NCBI GenBank assembly: GCA_964645715.1
Contig: CAZYAO010000002.1
Location: 1-64,000 of the forward strand
Direction: 5' to 3'
Length of the DNA: 64,000 bases
From: JAUMBM01 sp964645715
GTDB taxonomy: Bacteria; Bacteroidota; Bacteroidia; Chitinophagales; Saprospiraceae
The position numbers and the translations under genes were made by a program. The notes under the pieces are model-generated. The model made no database searches and was not told the DNA's origin. It saw only the letters and a list, made by a program, of their open reading frames with translations. Position 1 is the first letter of the stretch. Each line of letters opens with the position of its first letter. Positions 8,677 to 17,450 of the stretch are shown here, in pieces.

Positions 8677-9882
8677 ATGTTTGAACATCCTGTCTTCGAC
8701 ATCGCCATTGGTCTCGTACTAATCTATGCACTGCTCAGCATTGTCGTTTCCATTCTCATGGAGATGTGGAATCAGTATCGGCAGTCGCGCGGAAAGCTGT
8801 TGGTGGTTGCCATCAAGCAGCTGCTGAGAGATCCTCTCAACAAGCACTACGGAGAATTGCTACTGGAGCATTTTTTGATTAAAAATCTTTGTAATCCGGA
8901 TGACCGGCGGCCGCCACAGTACATTTCTGCCAATCTTTTTGCCGAGGCACTGATCGATATCATTGCCCAGCAGGCTCGGCATACGTTTGTGACGCTCGAA
9001 CTACCCAAGGTTGGAGAGCGCAATGCTTCGCTCTGTATTAAAGCGGATACTTCCGATGAGCTGGTTCGCGAGCGTGACCCGGCGGGCAACGAACGGGAGG
9101 CATCTGTACAGGAGGTAATTCACCGTTTCAGGCTCGGGCTGGAGTCTATGGAACCCAGTCCGCTGCGGGATGCGTTATTTTCCATGTACGATAAGTCTGG
9201 TCAGGACTATGATAAACTCAAGACCCGGCTGGAGGCTTGGTATGATGATTATATGGAGCGCGTGACTGGCTGGTACAAGCGTCGGCAGGGCAAAAATGCG
9301 CTCATCTTTGGGTTTTTGGTTGCCATCGGGCTGAATGTCGACAGCCTGCACCTGCTCCATTCGCTGAGCATGGATGAGGGGCTTCGTCGGGAGCTGAACG
9401 ATATGGCGGTCAGGGTAGCTGATGATTATGAGGCACTGGCCGACTCGTCAAGGAAGGACGCACGGGCGCTGGAGCTGTTGGTGCGCGATTACAGTCCCGA
9501 CAGTCTGCGGGAGACCGATGAACGATTGATTCGCAGCCGTATACAACTGCAGGACTCACTGGCCAACAGTTATCTGCTGCGGGCTGATAGTGTACTGGGG
9601 ATTTTGTCGGACCTGACCGTCCCCATTGGATGGTCGGCGCAATCGGCACCCCTGAGCTGGCGGCGGGCGGAGGCGAGTCTGTCGGCAGCTACGGAGTCCC
9701 GGCAGCCTGCTGGCATATTGGCGTATAATCAGCAGCGCAACAGTCAGTGGAGTATTTGGTATTTTGTAGGAATTATCATTACGGGCTTCGCGCTCAGCAC
9801 GGGGGCGCCGTTTTGGTTTGATGTGTTGTTGAAGTTGGTCAATATCCGTCGTGCCGGCGGCAAGCCTTTGGTACGCCAGTAA
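8677..9882 (+). CDS. Membrane protein of unknown function
   Basis: A 401-residue protein with a membrane segment at about 9-29, a long soluble region rich in charged residues, a second membrane segment after the WYKRRQGKNALIFG motif (about 208-222), an extended helical region with repeated Asp-Ser/Arg pairs (about 230-320), and a C-terminal segment (about 364-385) ending in the conserved-looking GAPFWFDVLLKLVNIR. I recognise this C-terminal pattern from uncharacterised proteins in several phyla but know no function. It is followed after 71 bases by the amidohydrolase gene. Confidence 0.7.
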   Translation: MFEHPVFDIAIGLVLIYALLSIVVSILMEMWNQYRQSRGKLLVVAIKQLLRDPLNKHYGELLLEHFLIKNLCNPDDRRPPQYISANLFAEALIDIIAQQARHTFVTLELPKVGERNASLCIKADTSDELVRERDPAGNEREASVQEVIHRFRLGLESMEPSPLRDALFSMYDKSGQDYDKLKTRLEAWYDDYMERVTGWYKRRQGKNALIFGFLVAIGLNVDSLHLLHSLSMDEGLRRELNDMAVRVADDYEALADSSRKDARALELLVRDYSPDSLRETDERLIRSRIQLQDSLANSYLLRADSVLGILSDLTVPIGWSAQSAPLSWRRAEASLSAATESRQPAGILAYNQQRNSQWSIWYFVGIIITGFALSTGAPFWFDVLLKLVNIRRAGGKPLVRQ

Positions 9883-9953
9883 AGGTTGCGCAAAACAGCG
9901 TACTAAGCGGCTAATTCGCCACAAACACCACCTTCACATACAGTATTTACCCC

Positions 9954-11279
9954 ATGGAAAAACCTTTCACCAACGTGCACATGCACGTTTTCAATACAGA
10001 CTGCGCCCCGGAGCGCTTTTTTCGCGTTCTGTCCTCGTCTTTTATCAACCCCGTGGCGGGCTACGTCAAGGGGCTTATAGAATCGAGAGCGGGGCGATCT
10101 GCCGTGAGGGCACTGCACCAGCTGGCAGCCAGCCGCGATGAGCAGCGGCGCATGGCGAGGTTGTTATCATTTGTACAGATTGGCAGTAAGAACTCACAGT
10201 TGGAAATATTTCAGCTTGCGCTGGAGGCTACCAACCAATTTGATTCCTCGGCAAGGCTGGTGGGGCTGACCATGAATATGGACTATATGGATTCGCACCA
10301 ACATCTGCGAAAATCCTTTGAAACGCAGTTGGAGGAGGTGCGCAACATCAAGCGCTACTATCCTGACCGCTTTTTTCCTTTCCTGGGGGTGGATCCCCGT
10401 CATCGATCGGGAAGGGAGTTGCGAGACTGGGTCAAGCGCAATTTTGAGGCAGCTTTCAATCATCACGGCCAGACCTATGCCTATTTTTACGGCATCAAAC
10501 TCTACCCCGCGCAGGGCTTTTTCCCTTTTGACCCAAGGCTCGAAGAGATGCTGGCTTTTGCCGAAGAACACGACATTCCCATCATGACGCATTGTACCCG
10601 CGGCGGATCCATCTATGTAGGTAACAACATTCAGTCGCTCATACCCCGGCAGCCACTGCTTATAAGCCGTACGGGCAATCAGGCCGCAGAGGCGGCCCGC
10701 GAGCGTATCTATCAGCGCATAGCGCGTTACTATGAAGCCGGGCATGTGAAGAACAATCGCTACGGACTCAACGGAGCAGCCTGCGATCTTTTTAGTCATC
10801 CCGACAATTACACTCCACTGTTGGAAGCCTTTCCCCACCTGAAGATTTGCCTTGCCCACATGGGAGGTACGACAGAGTTTGTCGATGCTGAAAAGGATGA
10901 ACTGAAAACAAAAGCGGAGAAATCATTAATCTCGAAGGAAGGGCAGGCACTTCGAAAGCTGGAGGGGGGAGAGTTGTGGGTAGATATCATTGCCCGCATG
11001 ATGCGGCAGTACCCACAGTTGTATACAGATGTTTCGTACTCTGTCAGTGGCTTTGATAAAGAGGCGATTGTGAAAAAACTTACAGCTTTTATGGGAGACC
11101 CTGCTGATGAAGATGCGCTGGGGCGGCGGGTACTTTTTGGTACTGATTTTTTCATGACTGAGCAGGAGAAACAGGAGGTCGATCTGTATCGGCTCATGCT
11201 GTCCAACGGAGCTCTTAGCCCTTGGCTGAGGTATATGACGCGGGAGAACCCCGCCAACTATCTGAGTAACATCCATTGA
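9954..11279 (+). CDS. Amidohydrolase-family (TIM-barrel, amidohydrolase 2) protein
   Basis: A 441-residue protein with the N-terminal metal motif NVHMHVF (7-13), a mid-protein IPIMTHCTRG strand, a KICLAHMGG histidine motif (about 297-305), and a C-terminal FGTDFFM aspartate motif. Together these are the metal ligands of the amidohydrolase 2 family, which includes decarboxylases and hydrolases acting on aromatic and lactone substrates. A helical insertion with YGLNGAACDLFSHPDNY sits before the third motif. It lies between two membrane-protein genes on the same strand, with the second starting 6 bases after its stop. The substrate is unknown. Confidence 0.82.
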   Translation: MEKPFTNVHMHVFNTDCAPERFFRVLSSSFINPVAGYVKGLIESRAGRSAVRALHQLAASRDEQRRMARLLSFVQIGSKNSQLEIFQLALEATNQFDSSARLVGLTMNMDYMDSHQHLRKSFETQLEEVRNIKRYYPDRFFPFLGVDPRHRSGRELRDWVKRNFEAAFNHHGQTYAYFYGIKLYPAQGFFPFDPRLEEMLAFAEEHDIPIMTHCTRGGSIYVGNNIQSLIPRQPLLISRTGNQAAEAARERIYQRIARYYEAGHVKNNRYGLNGAACDLFSHPDNYTPLLEAFPHLKICLAHMGGTTEFVDAEKDELKTKAEKSLISKEGQALRKLEGGELWVDIIARMMRQYPQLYTDVSYSVSGFDKEAIVKKLTAFMGDPADEDALGRRVLFGTDFFMTEQEKQEVDLYRLMLSNGALSPWLRYMTRENPANYLSNIH

Positions 11280-11285
11280 TGCCGT

Positions 11286-11684
11286 ATGCGCACAAAAATC
11301 TGCAATGCAGGGCTTATTATCACATCACTACTGGGCTATCTTTCGTGGGGCGGTGGCAACAGCACTTTTCTGTGGGAAGCGGAGTGGACTGTGATTACCA
11401 AGCTGCTGACGGATCCTGTATCAGCGCTGCATCCCCTGACGCTCCTGCCGATGATTGGTCAGCTACTGCTGGTGGTCACACTTTTTCAGGCTGAGCCTGG
11501 CCGGCTGCTGACGTATGCAGGCATAGCGTGTCTGGGATTACTGCTGGGGCTCATGTTGTTGGTGGGGCTGTTGGGAGATATACGGGTAGCTCTTTCTACC
11601 CTGCCCTTTTGGGTATTGGCAGTTGGGTCGGTCTGGTATCTCAGGAAAGCAGAGAACCGAATCGGCCAAAAAGAAACAGGTTAA
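11286..11684 (+). CDS. Small four-helix membrane protein
   Basis: A 132-residue hydrophobic protein with about four membrane segments (near 8-22, 48-66, 72-94, 102-118) and a basic tail. It starts 6 bases after the amidohydrolase stop, so co-expression is likely. Similar small membrane proteins occur in Bacteroidota without known function. Confidence 0.6.
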   Translation: MRTKICNAGLIITSLLGYLSWGGGNSTFLWEAEWTVITKLLTDPVSALHPLTLLPMIGQLLLVVTLFQAEPGRLLTYAGIACLGLLLGLMLLVGLLGDIRVALSTLPFWVLAVGSVWYLRKAENRIGQKETG

Positions 11685-11778
11685 CATCAAGGAGGGAATG
11701 CAGCGATAAGGAGTGGCTATTATCTGTTAAGGAAGACAAAAGGTATGCGTTAATATCCACACATATCTGAAGGATGCC

Positions 11779-11786
11779 TATTTTTG
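11779..11786 (+). promoter_or_regulatory. Probable -7 promoter element for the YHS gene
   Basis: TATTTTTG matches TAnnTTTG and lies 47 bases ahead of the start. I see no confident -33 element at the expected distance. Confidence 0.4.
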
Positions 11787-11833
11787 CTTTGTCCGGTATA
11801 TATTGACCAGGACAGAACTGTAAAACTGCAAAA

Positions 11834-12061
11834 ATGAGAATTATCATTTTGGCTTTGGCAGCAGCAGCAATGTTCAGCTGCGGGAAGAAGGAGGTCGGTT
11901 CAACATCTTTTGCCAACGAGACCGACTACATTTGCGGTATGGCGGTGCGACCGACATTTACAGATACTTGCACGCATGCGGGCAAGACGTACGCTTTTTG
12001 CTCCGCGGGCTGTAAGGAGGAATTTTTAAAAAATCCCGACAAATATCTGGCAGGCCAATAG
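11834..12061 (+). CDS. YHS-domain lipoprotein
   Basis: A 75-residue protein. A lipobox (AMFSC, cysteine about 16) follows a short signal. The YHS domain spans about 31-72, with DYICGMAV, TCTHAGKTYAFCSAGCKEEFLKNPDKYL, giving five cysteines outside the lipobox. YHS domains bind metals and often accompany copper or heavy-metal handling proteins. No metal ATPase is adjacent here, so the partner is unknown. Start and length are typical. Confidence 0.85.
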   Translation: MRIIILALAAAAMFSCGKKEVGSTSFANETDYICGMAVRPTFTDTCTHAGKTYAFCSAGCKEEFLKNPDKYLAGQ

Positions 12062-12084
12062 GCCGCCAGCCAGGCTGTAAGGGC

Positions 12085-12101
12085 GCCCGCAGCCTGCGGG
12101 C
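12085..12101. terminator. GC-rich hairpin between convergent genes
   Basis: GCCCGCA pairs with TGCGGGC across a three-base loop. It lies between the YHS gene (plus) and the next minus-strand gene. There is no T-tract on either side, so termination is only a guess from position. Confidence 0.4.
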
Positions 12102-12184
12102 TACGCCTTTGCAGCACGCTTTGGTGCATGGTGCTGATGCTGGGTAGCAGGCAATAGCGAACAGTACTGGGACAAGTGCGGGCA

Positions 12185-13366
12185 TCAGCTCTGTCGGAAG
12201 AATAACCGCAGGAGTTTGTATTTAGCATGTGCGGGATCTGTGACTGCCGGCATAGTATCCAGCTTGTTGTAAAGTTGGTTGAGGTGTTCTATGCCGTAAG
12301 GGATGGTGTCCGTTTTGCTGACAAATACAAAGGAGGAAAGATTGGCGATGCCGCCTTCATTCTGAGCATTGCGATAGTTGGAAATACCCATACAGATGCC
12401 ATAGACAGGATAATTGTTTTTGAGTTTTTCGACCAGATCGGCACTGTAGGTGGTAATGTAGACCTTGCCATAGCTTTGGAGGTCATCGGGATTTTTGGGG
12501 AATAGTTCTATCTGGAAAAAATTGTTGCGCTTGAAAGCAACGCCTGTATGGGTGAGGGTATCGGGTCGGGGCGGGCTACCGGACTTTCTTGTATTGCGAT
12601 AGATACCGCGTGCCTCGACAAACAGCTGATCGGTCCTGTCGGTTTCATAGAAGGTCAGGTAGGTATGTGGCCATACGGTGAGGCTGTCTTTCATGCGAAA
12701 GAGGATGTTGATCTCTCCCAGACGCTCGCCTTTGGTGGGCGTGGGCTCACCGGCAGGCAAGGCTGGTCTGGCAAGCAGGAAGGCCAGCAGGCCCAGCAGG
12801 GCCGCTGTTAAGGTTAGCAGGAGGCGGTGCTGGCGGCGAAGCTGCGCCGTGAGCTGCGCGTTTTGCAGTTCGCTGCTGCTGAGCTGCTGTTGCACATCAG
12901 TGAGCTTTGATGCCATGTCAGCCATTTTTTGTTCCCTGCCACTATTGATTGTGAGTCGCTGCGCCAGCGCATAATCGGGTATTATGGAATGGATTGCCTG
13001 CAGGGCCGTAGCCTCATCGAAGGCATCGAGTCCCAGCACCGCTTTGCCGTCAGGCGGCTGCAGCGCCATTGCGTAGCAGAGAATCGCCGAGAAATTGTCC
13101 TGATTGAGGCTGTCAGTCTGGTCGCTGAAAAAGCTGCTCAGTACACGAGCTTTGGCCTGGCGGCTGTCATCCCGTTGTGCCTGGGGAAAAACCTGCGCGG
13201 CCAGCTGCAGGTACTTGGGGTTTTTGTCGGCAAAAGTGTAGCGGTTCTCAGCCACATGAAAAGGCAGATGTGGGCGGCTGTCGCTGGTGATGGTTCCAAA
13301 ACAGCGAGCCTCCAGCAGATCTTTGAGTATCTGTCGGGTACGTCTGTCAACGATGATGTTGGGCAT
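12185..13366 (-). CDS. Single-span membrane protein with coiled coil, unknown function
   Basis: A 393-residue protein. The N-terminal part (about 1-140) is soluble and helical. A coiled coil (about 145-182, DMASKLTDVQQQLSSSELQ) leads into one membrane segment at about 183-202, followed by a soluble C-terminal domain of about 190 residues with beta-type character (ITTYSADLVEKLKNNYPVYG). I recognise no family. A possible -7 box, TACTTTTG on the minus strand (13460-13467), lies about 95 bases upstream. The adjacent GNAT gene is divergent. Confidence 0.65.
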   Translation of the reverse strand: MPNIIVDRRTRQILKDLLEARCFGTITSDSRPHLPFHVAENRYTFADKNPKYLQLAAQVFPQAQRDDSRQAKARVLSSFFSDQTDSLNQDNFSAILCYAMALQPPDGKAVLGLDAFDEATALQAIHSIIPDYALAQRLTINSGREQKMADMASKLTDVQQQLSSSELQNAQLTAQLRRQHRLLLTLTAALLGLLAFLLARPALPAGEPTPTKGERLGEINILFRMKDSLTVWPHTYLTFYETDRTDQLFVEARGIYRNTRKSGSPPRPDTLTHTGVAFKRNNFFQIELFPKNPDDLQSYGKVYITTYSADLVEKLKNNYPVYGICMGISNYRNAQNEGGIANLSSFVFVSKTDTIPYGIEHLNQLYNKLDTMPAVTDPAHAKYKLLRLFFRQS

Positions 13367-13480
13367 GGTTGTATATGTCGGTTGAAATAGCTGCTATGTA
13401 GTGCTACTTTACGGGTTTTTGGTTGACTGGGGGATGATATTTGGCGGAGACTTACTGCACAAAAGTAAGCATATTCTCTC

Positions 13481-14023
13481 ATGCTGAACCAGTTCAATCT
13501 CTGCATTATTGATACGGGCCTCACCAACAGGGCGATGTTGGCCGCGATTATCGATCTTCGCCGCCTGGCTTGGGACGCATCGGATCTGGCAGCTTACTGC
13601 AACTCCGGAGCGGTGCTCACCGATGGGCTCGAATACGATTCTGTCCATTTTATGGTATGGCACGGCTCCAGATTGGTGAGTGTTGCCCGGCTCAGCCTGC
13701 TAAACCCTACCATGCTACTGGAAAATTCTATACGTCGCCTGCTGGACATGAGTGATAGTCCCGCATTGCTGAGCCGACTGGCCACCCGGCCTGAATACAG
13801 GAATCTGGGCCTTGCCGGTTTTCTCACCGAGCAACGGCTGACCTATCTCACAAAACAGGGAATCGACGGCGACGTGTTTACGTATATGCGGGCCTCTGCG
13901 GCAACGCACTACACAAATGCCTTTGGATTTGAACTACGGGAGCAAAGCGATGTACCTTACCCCAATTCCTGCCTGATGCGGCGGCGGGTGGGGCCGGTTA
14001 CAGATGCTCATTCACCTTTATGA
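13481..14023 (+). CDS. GNAT-fold acyltransferase-like protein
   Basis: A 180-residue protein with GNAT features: a beta-strand SVARLSLLN, then LATRPEYRNLGLAGFLTEQRL (about 104-124), which corresponds to the acyl-CoA binding R/Q-x-x-G/A loop, and a C-terminal FTYMRASAATHYTNAFGF helix. The arrangement recalls N-acyl amino acid synthase/autoinducer-synthase-like members rather than ribosomal protein acetyltransferases, but this is a weak impression. The stop codon lies inside the left arm of a long hairpin. Confidence 0.7.
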   Translation: MLNQFNLCIIDTGLTNRAMLAAIIDLRRLAWDASDLAAYCNSGAVLTDGLEYDSVHFMVWHGSRLVSVARLSLLNPTMLLENSIRRLLDMSDSPALLSRLATRPEYRNLGLAGFLTEQRLTYLTKQGIDGDVFTYMRASAATHYTNAFGFELREQSDVPYPNSCLMRRRVGPVTDAHSPL

Positions 14024-14061
14024 AATGCTCTTTGGCGGGTGGGGCCGCCAAAGAGCATTTC
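14022..14061. repeat. Perfect 17-bp-stem intergenic hairpin, GGCGG family
   Basis: The 17 bases at 14022-14038 pair exactly with 14045-14061 around a GTGGGG loop. The inner stem is CTTTGGCGG/CCGCCAAAG. The left arm begins within the GNAT stop codon. There is no clear T-tract after the stem, although the outer arm is A/T-rich. Confidence 0.75.
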
Positions 14062-14178
14062 GCGCTGCCAATCAGCCTGCAACCTTTCCCAAAATATGGC
14101 GTCCTTGTGCTAAACAAATTGAAATATCTGCCGAAAAGAGGATCTTATCAGGTAGGTACAACTTTTAAATAAGCAAGC

Positions 14179-14910
14179 ATGAGGAACGCTAAGTATTTGT
14201 TGGCGACGGTTTTGTCTGTCGCGCTGCTGTTGCCGCTGAGTGCACAGCGATGGGGTATGGGCAAGGGGATCAGCGGGGAAGGACCGTTGGTTCGAAAATC
14301 GCTTGATCTGCCGGCTGTAAGTGGTGTTGAGCTGGCCGTCTCGGGAAATGTGTATGTGCGGCAGGGTAGCAGCCAGTCGGTAGAGGTGGAGGCGCAGGCC
14401 AACATCCTTGAGCTACTCAGCAAGGACGTGAGTAATGGCAACTGGAAAATCCGTTTCACGGAAAGTGTGCGGGATTATGGCCGGCTGAATGTCTACATTA
14501 CAGTAGTGGATGTCAAAATGTTGGCAGTGAGTGGTTCTGGTAACCTGCGCACTGATACGCCCATCCGAGCGGAGGAGCCTGTAAAGCTTGTAATCAGCGG
14601 TTCGGGGGACATACAGGCGACGCTGGAGGCCGGGTCGGCCATGGCGGTGATTAGTGGTTCCGGCGGCATCGTTCTGAAAGGTAAGGCGCAAAATCTTGAA
14701 GGAGTAATCAGCGGCTCCGGCCATATCATGGCATACGACCTGGCTGCTACAGAGGCGCGGATGACAATCAGCGGATCGGGAAATTGTGAAGTCAATGTTG
14801 CCGAATTCCTGCAGGTAACTTCAGCTGGTTCCGGCAGCGTCTATTATACCGGTAGTCCGCGAATTGCCTCCCGGATCAGTGGTTCGGGCGATGTGGTGGC
14901 AAAAGACTAG
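14179..14910 (+). CDS. DUF2807 (head-GIN type) exported beta-repeat protein
   Basis: A 243-residue protein with a signal peptide (about 1-23) and a DUF2807 domain from about 45. The domain has repeated [A/I]SGSG motifs, six or seven times (for example VSGSGNLR, ISGSGDIQ, ISGSGHIM, ISGSGNCEV), forming a right-handed beta-helix. DUF2807 proteins are widespread in Bacteroidota and sit in the periplasm or on the surface, with no proven function; the name putative auto-transporter adhesin is only historical. Confidence 0.85.
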   Translation: MRNAKYLLATVLSVALLLPLSAQRWGMGKGISGEGPLVRKSLDLPAVSGVELAVSGNVYVRQGSSQSVEVEAQANILELLSKDVSNGNWKIRFTESVRDYGRLNVYITVVDVKMLAVSGSGNLRTDTPIRAEEPVKLVISGSGDIQATLEAGSAMAVISGSGGIVLKGKAQNLEGVISGSGHIMAYDLAATEARMTISGSGNCEVNVAEFLQVTSAGSGSVYYTGSPRIASRISGSGDVVAKD

Positions 14911-14943
14911 GTCTGGTTGCTGGTATTGATCGGGAAGGAACAG

Positions 14944-15744
14944 TCAACCGGGCATACGCCATTGGATGATAAACGCCGAAATGAGCGTGAGCAAGCCAAT
15001 GAGTGAAACAGCGGAAGCCAATCCGAACAAATCTGCGGTTATTCCTGATAGCAGGGCGCCGAACACATACCCCAAGTCCCGCCACAGCCTGAAAGTACCT
15101 ATGCTTTCTGCCCGCTGTGGCGGGCTGGTCGCCTGTGCAATAACCGATAAAAAGGTTGGGTACACCAAAGCTGTGCCGATGCCCAGCAGGGCAGACAGGC
15201 TGACCAGCGCCACAAAGTGGCTGCTGACAGCTATGCACAGGATGGCAGCTCCTTGCAGGAGCATACCCCCAAACAGCATTTTTTTGTGGCTGTAGTGATC
15301 CGACATTTTGCCGGTAAACAACTGTCCAATACCCCAGATGGCCGGATAAATGGCGGTGATGATACCTGTATCTGTCTGGTTGTAGCCTAGCCTTATGAGA
15401 AACATCGGGAGTAGCCCCCAGATCATACCGTCGTTGAGGTTGTTGACAAAACCAGCTTGGGTAACGGCACTCAGGGTTTTGTTGAAAAAACTCGTCTCCT
15501 GAAAAATGTTTCTAAGGGAGGGGCTGAGATTGGTAGTGCTTTCTTGTTGTGCGTGGGTGCGCGTATCTTTTACCCAAATGATAGAAAGCAACAGGCCGGC
15601 CACGGAGATGGCGATACCCAGGTAGAAAGGATAGGGCGTAACGCCATAGTGGATCAAAATCCATTGCTCAGAGGCTTTAAGTATTTGATAAATGTCCGCA
15701 TTTTTTCTACCTTTTGCCACCTTTGGTGGCAAAATAAAATACAA
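14944..15744 (-). pseudogene. MFS transporter remnant lacking its N-terminal half
   Basis: Convincing MFS sequence begins near WILIHYGVTPYPFYLG (from about 15666 leftward) and continues to the normal end, giving the second half of a 12-helix transporter (GYNQTDTGIITAIYPAIWGIGQLFTGKMSD matches the helix 7-8 region, in segments). The first roughly 160 residues expected of the family are missing. Upstream there is only palindromic intergenic DNA and then the end of the next gene at 15834. The first 25 codons of the open frame read through a palindrome and do not look like a protein. It is probably non-functional. Confidence 0.7.
15712..15734. repeat. Perfect 10-bp-stem hairpin at the break point of the MFS remnant
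   Basis: TTTTGCCACC pairs with GGTGGCAAAA around a TTT loop. It lies inside the open frame of the truncated transporter, before the region of homology begins. Confidence 0.7.
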
Positions 15745-15825
15745 GAGGTGCTTTTTGTTTTTTAAAAAACAAAAAGCACCTCTTATTCAGGGCGTGCTTT
15801 GGCGGTGTCAACCGCCAAAGCACGC
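15743..15825 (-). repeat. Composite palindromic element, copy 1
   Basis: The left part, 15743-15784, is a perfect 42-base palindrome with no loop; its centre is TTTTTTAAAAAA. A short ATTCAGG linker (reading ATTCAGGGCG into the next arm) leads to a hairpin with 14-base arms at 15792-15805 and 15812-15825, loop TGTCAA, inner stem CTTTGGCGG/CCGCCAAAG. It begins 9 bases behind the stop of the minus-strand gene at 15834, so it probably ends that transcript. A second copy with different arm sequences lies at 27303-27392. Confidence 0.75.
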
Positions 15826-15833
15826 TTCATTTT

Positions 15834-17120
15834 TTACTTAAACCCAAAAAGCACGGGCAGCAAAAATATGATGATGGCGGTCCATAGACCATAGACAGGC
15901 ATGTAAACAGCCATGCTGCGTTCAACCTTTTCGATCTCCTCCCGACCCCTTAGTACGTTGCCAAGTTGGTAGGCCACCAATAGGAGGTTGATGAGGATGA
16001 GCAGATTGCCGCCCATGACAGCTACTCGGTTGGGCGTGAGTCCGTATTCGAACAATCGGAAAGCGATGGCAGAGAGGGCGATACCATTGTCAATGATGGC
16101 CAGTACTGACAGGCCAAAGAGGAACAGCAGGTTGACCCGCTGCCCTGTTTGCCGGGTAGCTTCACCCAATGAAAACAGGATGAGCGCCATCACTGCGATT
16201 AGCAGGATGTTGAAGAGCAGCAAAAATTCGCGGTCGTTGTAGGGGTCTTTCCCGCTGTAGATGACAGCAATCAGGAAAATGAGTAGTGTGAGAAAAACCA
16301 GGGGGGTGAAAATTCTTGCAATAACCGGTGAAATCTTGCTAACGAGTTGGGGGTTGTTTTGCACGAGAAAAGTACCTACGATGGGGACGGCGGGCAGCCC
16401 CCAGACAGCGACGTACTTGAAGTAAAATTCTTCGATATCGATGTCAATCAGCTGGAATAAGCCAAGGGTAACGCCGGTGAAGAGCGCTCCTGAGAGGGCA
16501 ATGACGGCTGAGATGACGACCAGATCTCCGTTGAAGCGCAGGAAGTCTATTCTTTTGGTACTGCTGTTGTACTGATTGCCAAGGTAGGCGTAGCCCAGGA
16601 TGACCCACAAAAAGAGGGGCAGGTGGATACATGCCAGGATGATTGTGTCGCTGTAGTCGTCGTTGGGCAGCAGGTTGATATAGACTGCGGAGACGGCCGT
16701 AGCCATGAGGGGGACGAGCCACTGGCGCAGGTTTAGTTGCTGCCGCCAGCTAAAGTAGGCAGTTAGCAAGGGCAAAACAATGAGGGATATGTTGCGGGGG
16801 AAGAAAAAATCTTCGTCGATGCCGGTGAAATCAGGGATTTTGGCAATGAAACCGGCGATGAGTATGGCAATGACAATAAAGGTGCGCTCGCGGTTGCTGC
16901 CCCACGAAATCTCGTCCTGCCGGAAGTTGAGGCGCTCGTACCAAGTCTGTGCGACGGCGTGCTGTCGTATGTCGGGGTATGCGGCCTTAAATGCCCGCTG
17001 AAAAAGAGACTTATTCTGCCGATACAGCTGCTCGAGCTGTCCGGGATTATCCAGATTGTCGAGAATGGCTGCCCGAAGCAGCTCCACAGTATCGGACGGG
17101 TTTACTGATTGCATTGACAT
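15834..17120 (-). CDS. Multi-pass membrane protein (DUF4153-like)
   Basis: A 428-residue protein with a soluble helical N-terminus of about 75 residues, then about twelve membrane segments. The C-terminal region NRVAVMGGNLLILINLLLVAYQL and the regular spacing of helices resemble DUF4153-type membrane proteins of Bacteroidota; the assignment is from memory and moderate. It is the last gene of a three-gene operon with a winged-helix regulator (31 bases upstream) and a five-helix membrane protein. Function unknown. Confidence 0.65.
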   Translation of the reverse strand: MSMQSVNPSDTVELLRAAILDNLDNPGQLEQLYRQNKSLFQRAFKAAYPDIRQHAVAQTWYERLNFRQDEISWGSNRERTFIVIAILIAGFIAKIPDFTGIDEDFFFPRNISLIVLPLLTAYFSWRQQLNLRQWLVPLMATAVSAVYINLLPNDDYSDTIILACIHLPLFLWVILGYAYLGNQYNSSTKRIDFLRFNGDLVVISAVIALSGALFTGVTLGLFQLIDIDIEEFYFKYVAVWGLPAVPIVGTFLVQNNPQLVSKISPVIARIFTPLVFLTLLIFLIAVIYSGKDPYNDREFLLLFNILLIAVMALILFSLGEATRQTGQRVNLLFLFGLSVLAIIDNGIALSAIAFRLFEYGLTPNRVAVMGGNLLILINLLLVAYQLGNVLRGREEIEKVERSMAVYMPVYGLWTAIIIFLLPVLFGFK

Positions 17121-17150
17121 AGATTTATCGAATGATAGATTGTGATACGT

Positions 17151-17450
17151 TTAGACAGATTTGCTGATGAGCTTTTCGAGGGCGTCAAGGTGCTCGCTAA
17201 AAGCTTTTTTGCCTGCTGGGGTGGCAGAATAGGACGTATTGGGCTTTTTGCCAATAAACTGCTTAGTAACCTGAATGTAGTCAAGCTTTTCAAGGGCGGT
17301 AATATGACTGGCGATATTTCCATCGGTAAGCTGCAGCTGTTCTTTGATGGAAGCAAAGTCGACAGTTTCATTGACCATGAGAATTGACATAATCCCCAGG
17401 CGCACCCGACTCTCAAAAGCCTTGTTTAAACCTTGAAGGAGATTGTTCAC
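17151..17450 (-). CDS. Winged-helix transcriptional regulator, GTG start
   Basis: A 99-residue winged-helix protein. The helix-turn-helix lies about 20-65 (SRVRLGIMSILMVNETVDF, then LTDGNIASHITALEKLDYI), followed by the wing QFIGKKPNTSYSATPAG. This ArsR/MarR-like single-domain type is common in Bacteroidota next to membrane protein genes. The start is taken as GTG at 17450, whose GTGA overlaps the stop of the upstream gene; an ATG further upstream at 17540 would place 30 residues inside that gene. It probably regulates its own operon. Confidence 0.8.
   Translation of the reverse strand: MNNLLQGLNKAFESRVRLGIMSILMVNETVDFASIKEQLQLTDGNIASHITALEKLDYIQVTKQFIGKKPNTSYSATPAGKKAFSEHLDALEKLISKSV

Noticed and set aside
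13981..15825. Possible CRISPR or tandem repeat region suggested by several palindromes close together
   Set aside because: The palindromes have different sequences and no regular spacers, so there is no repeat-spacer array.
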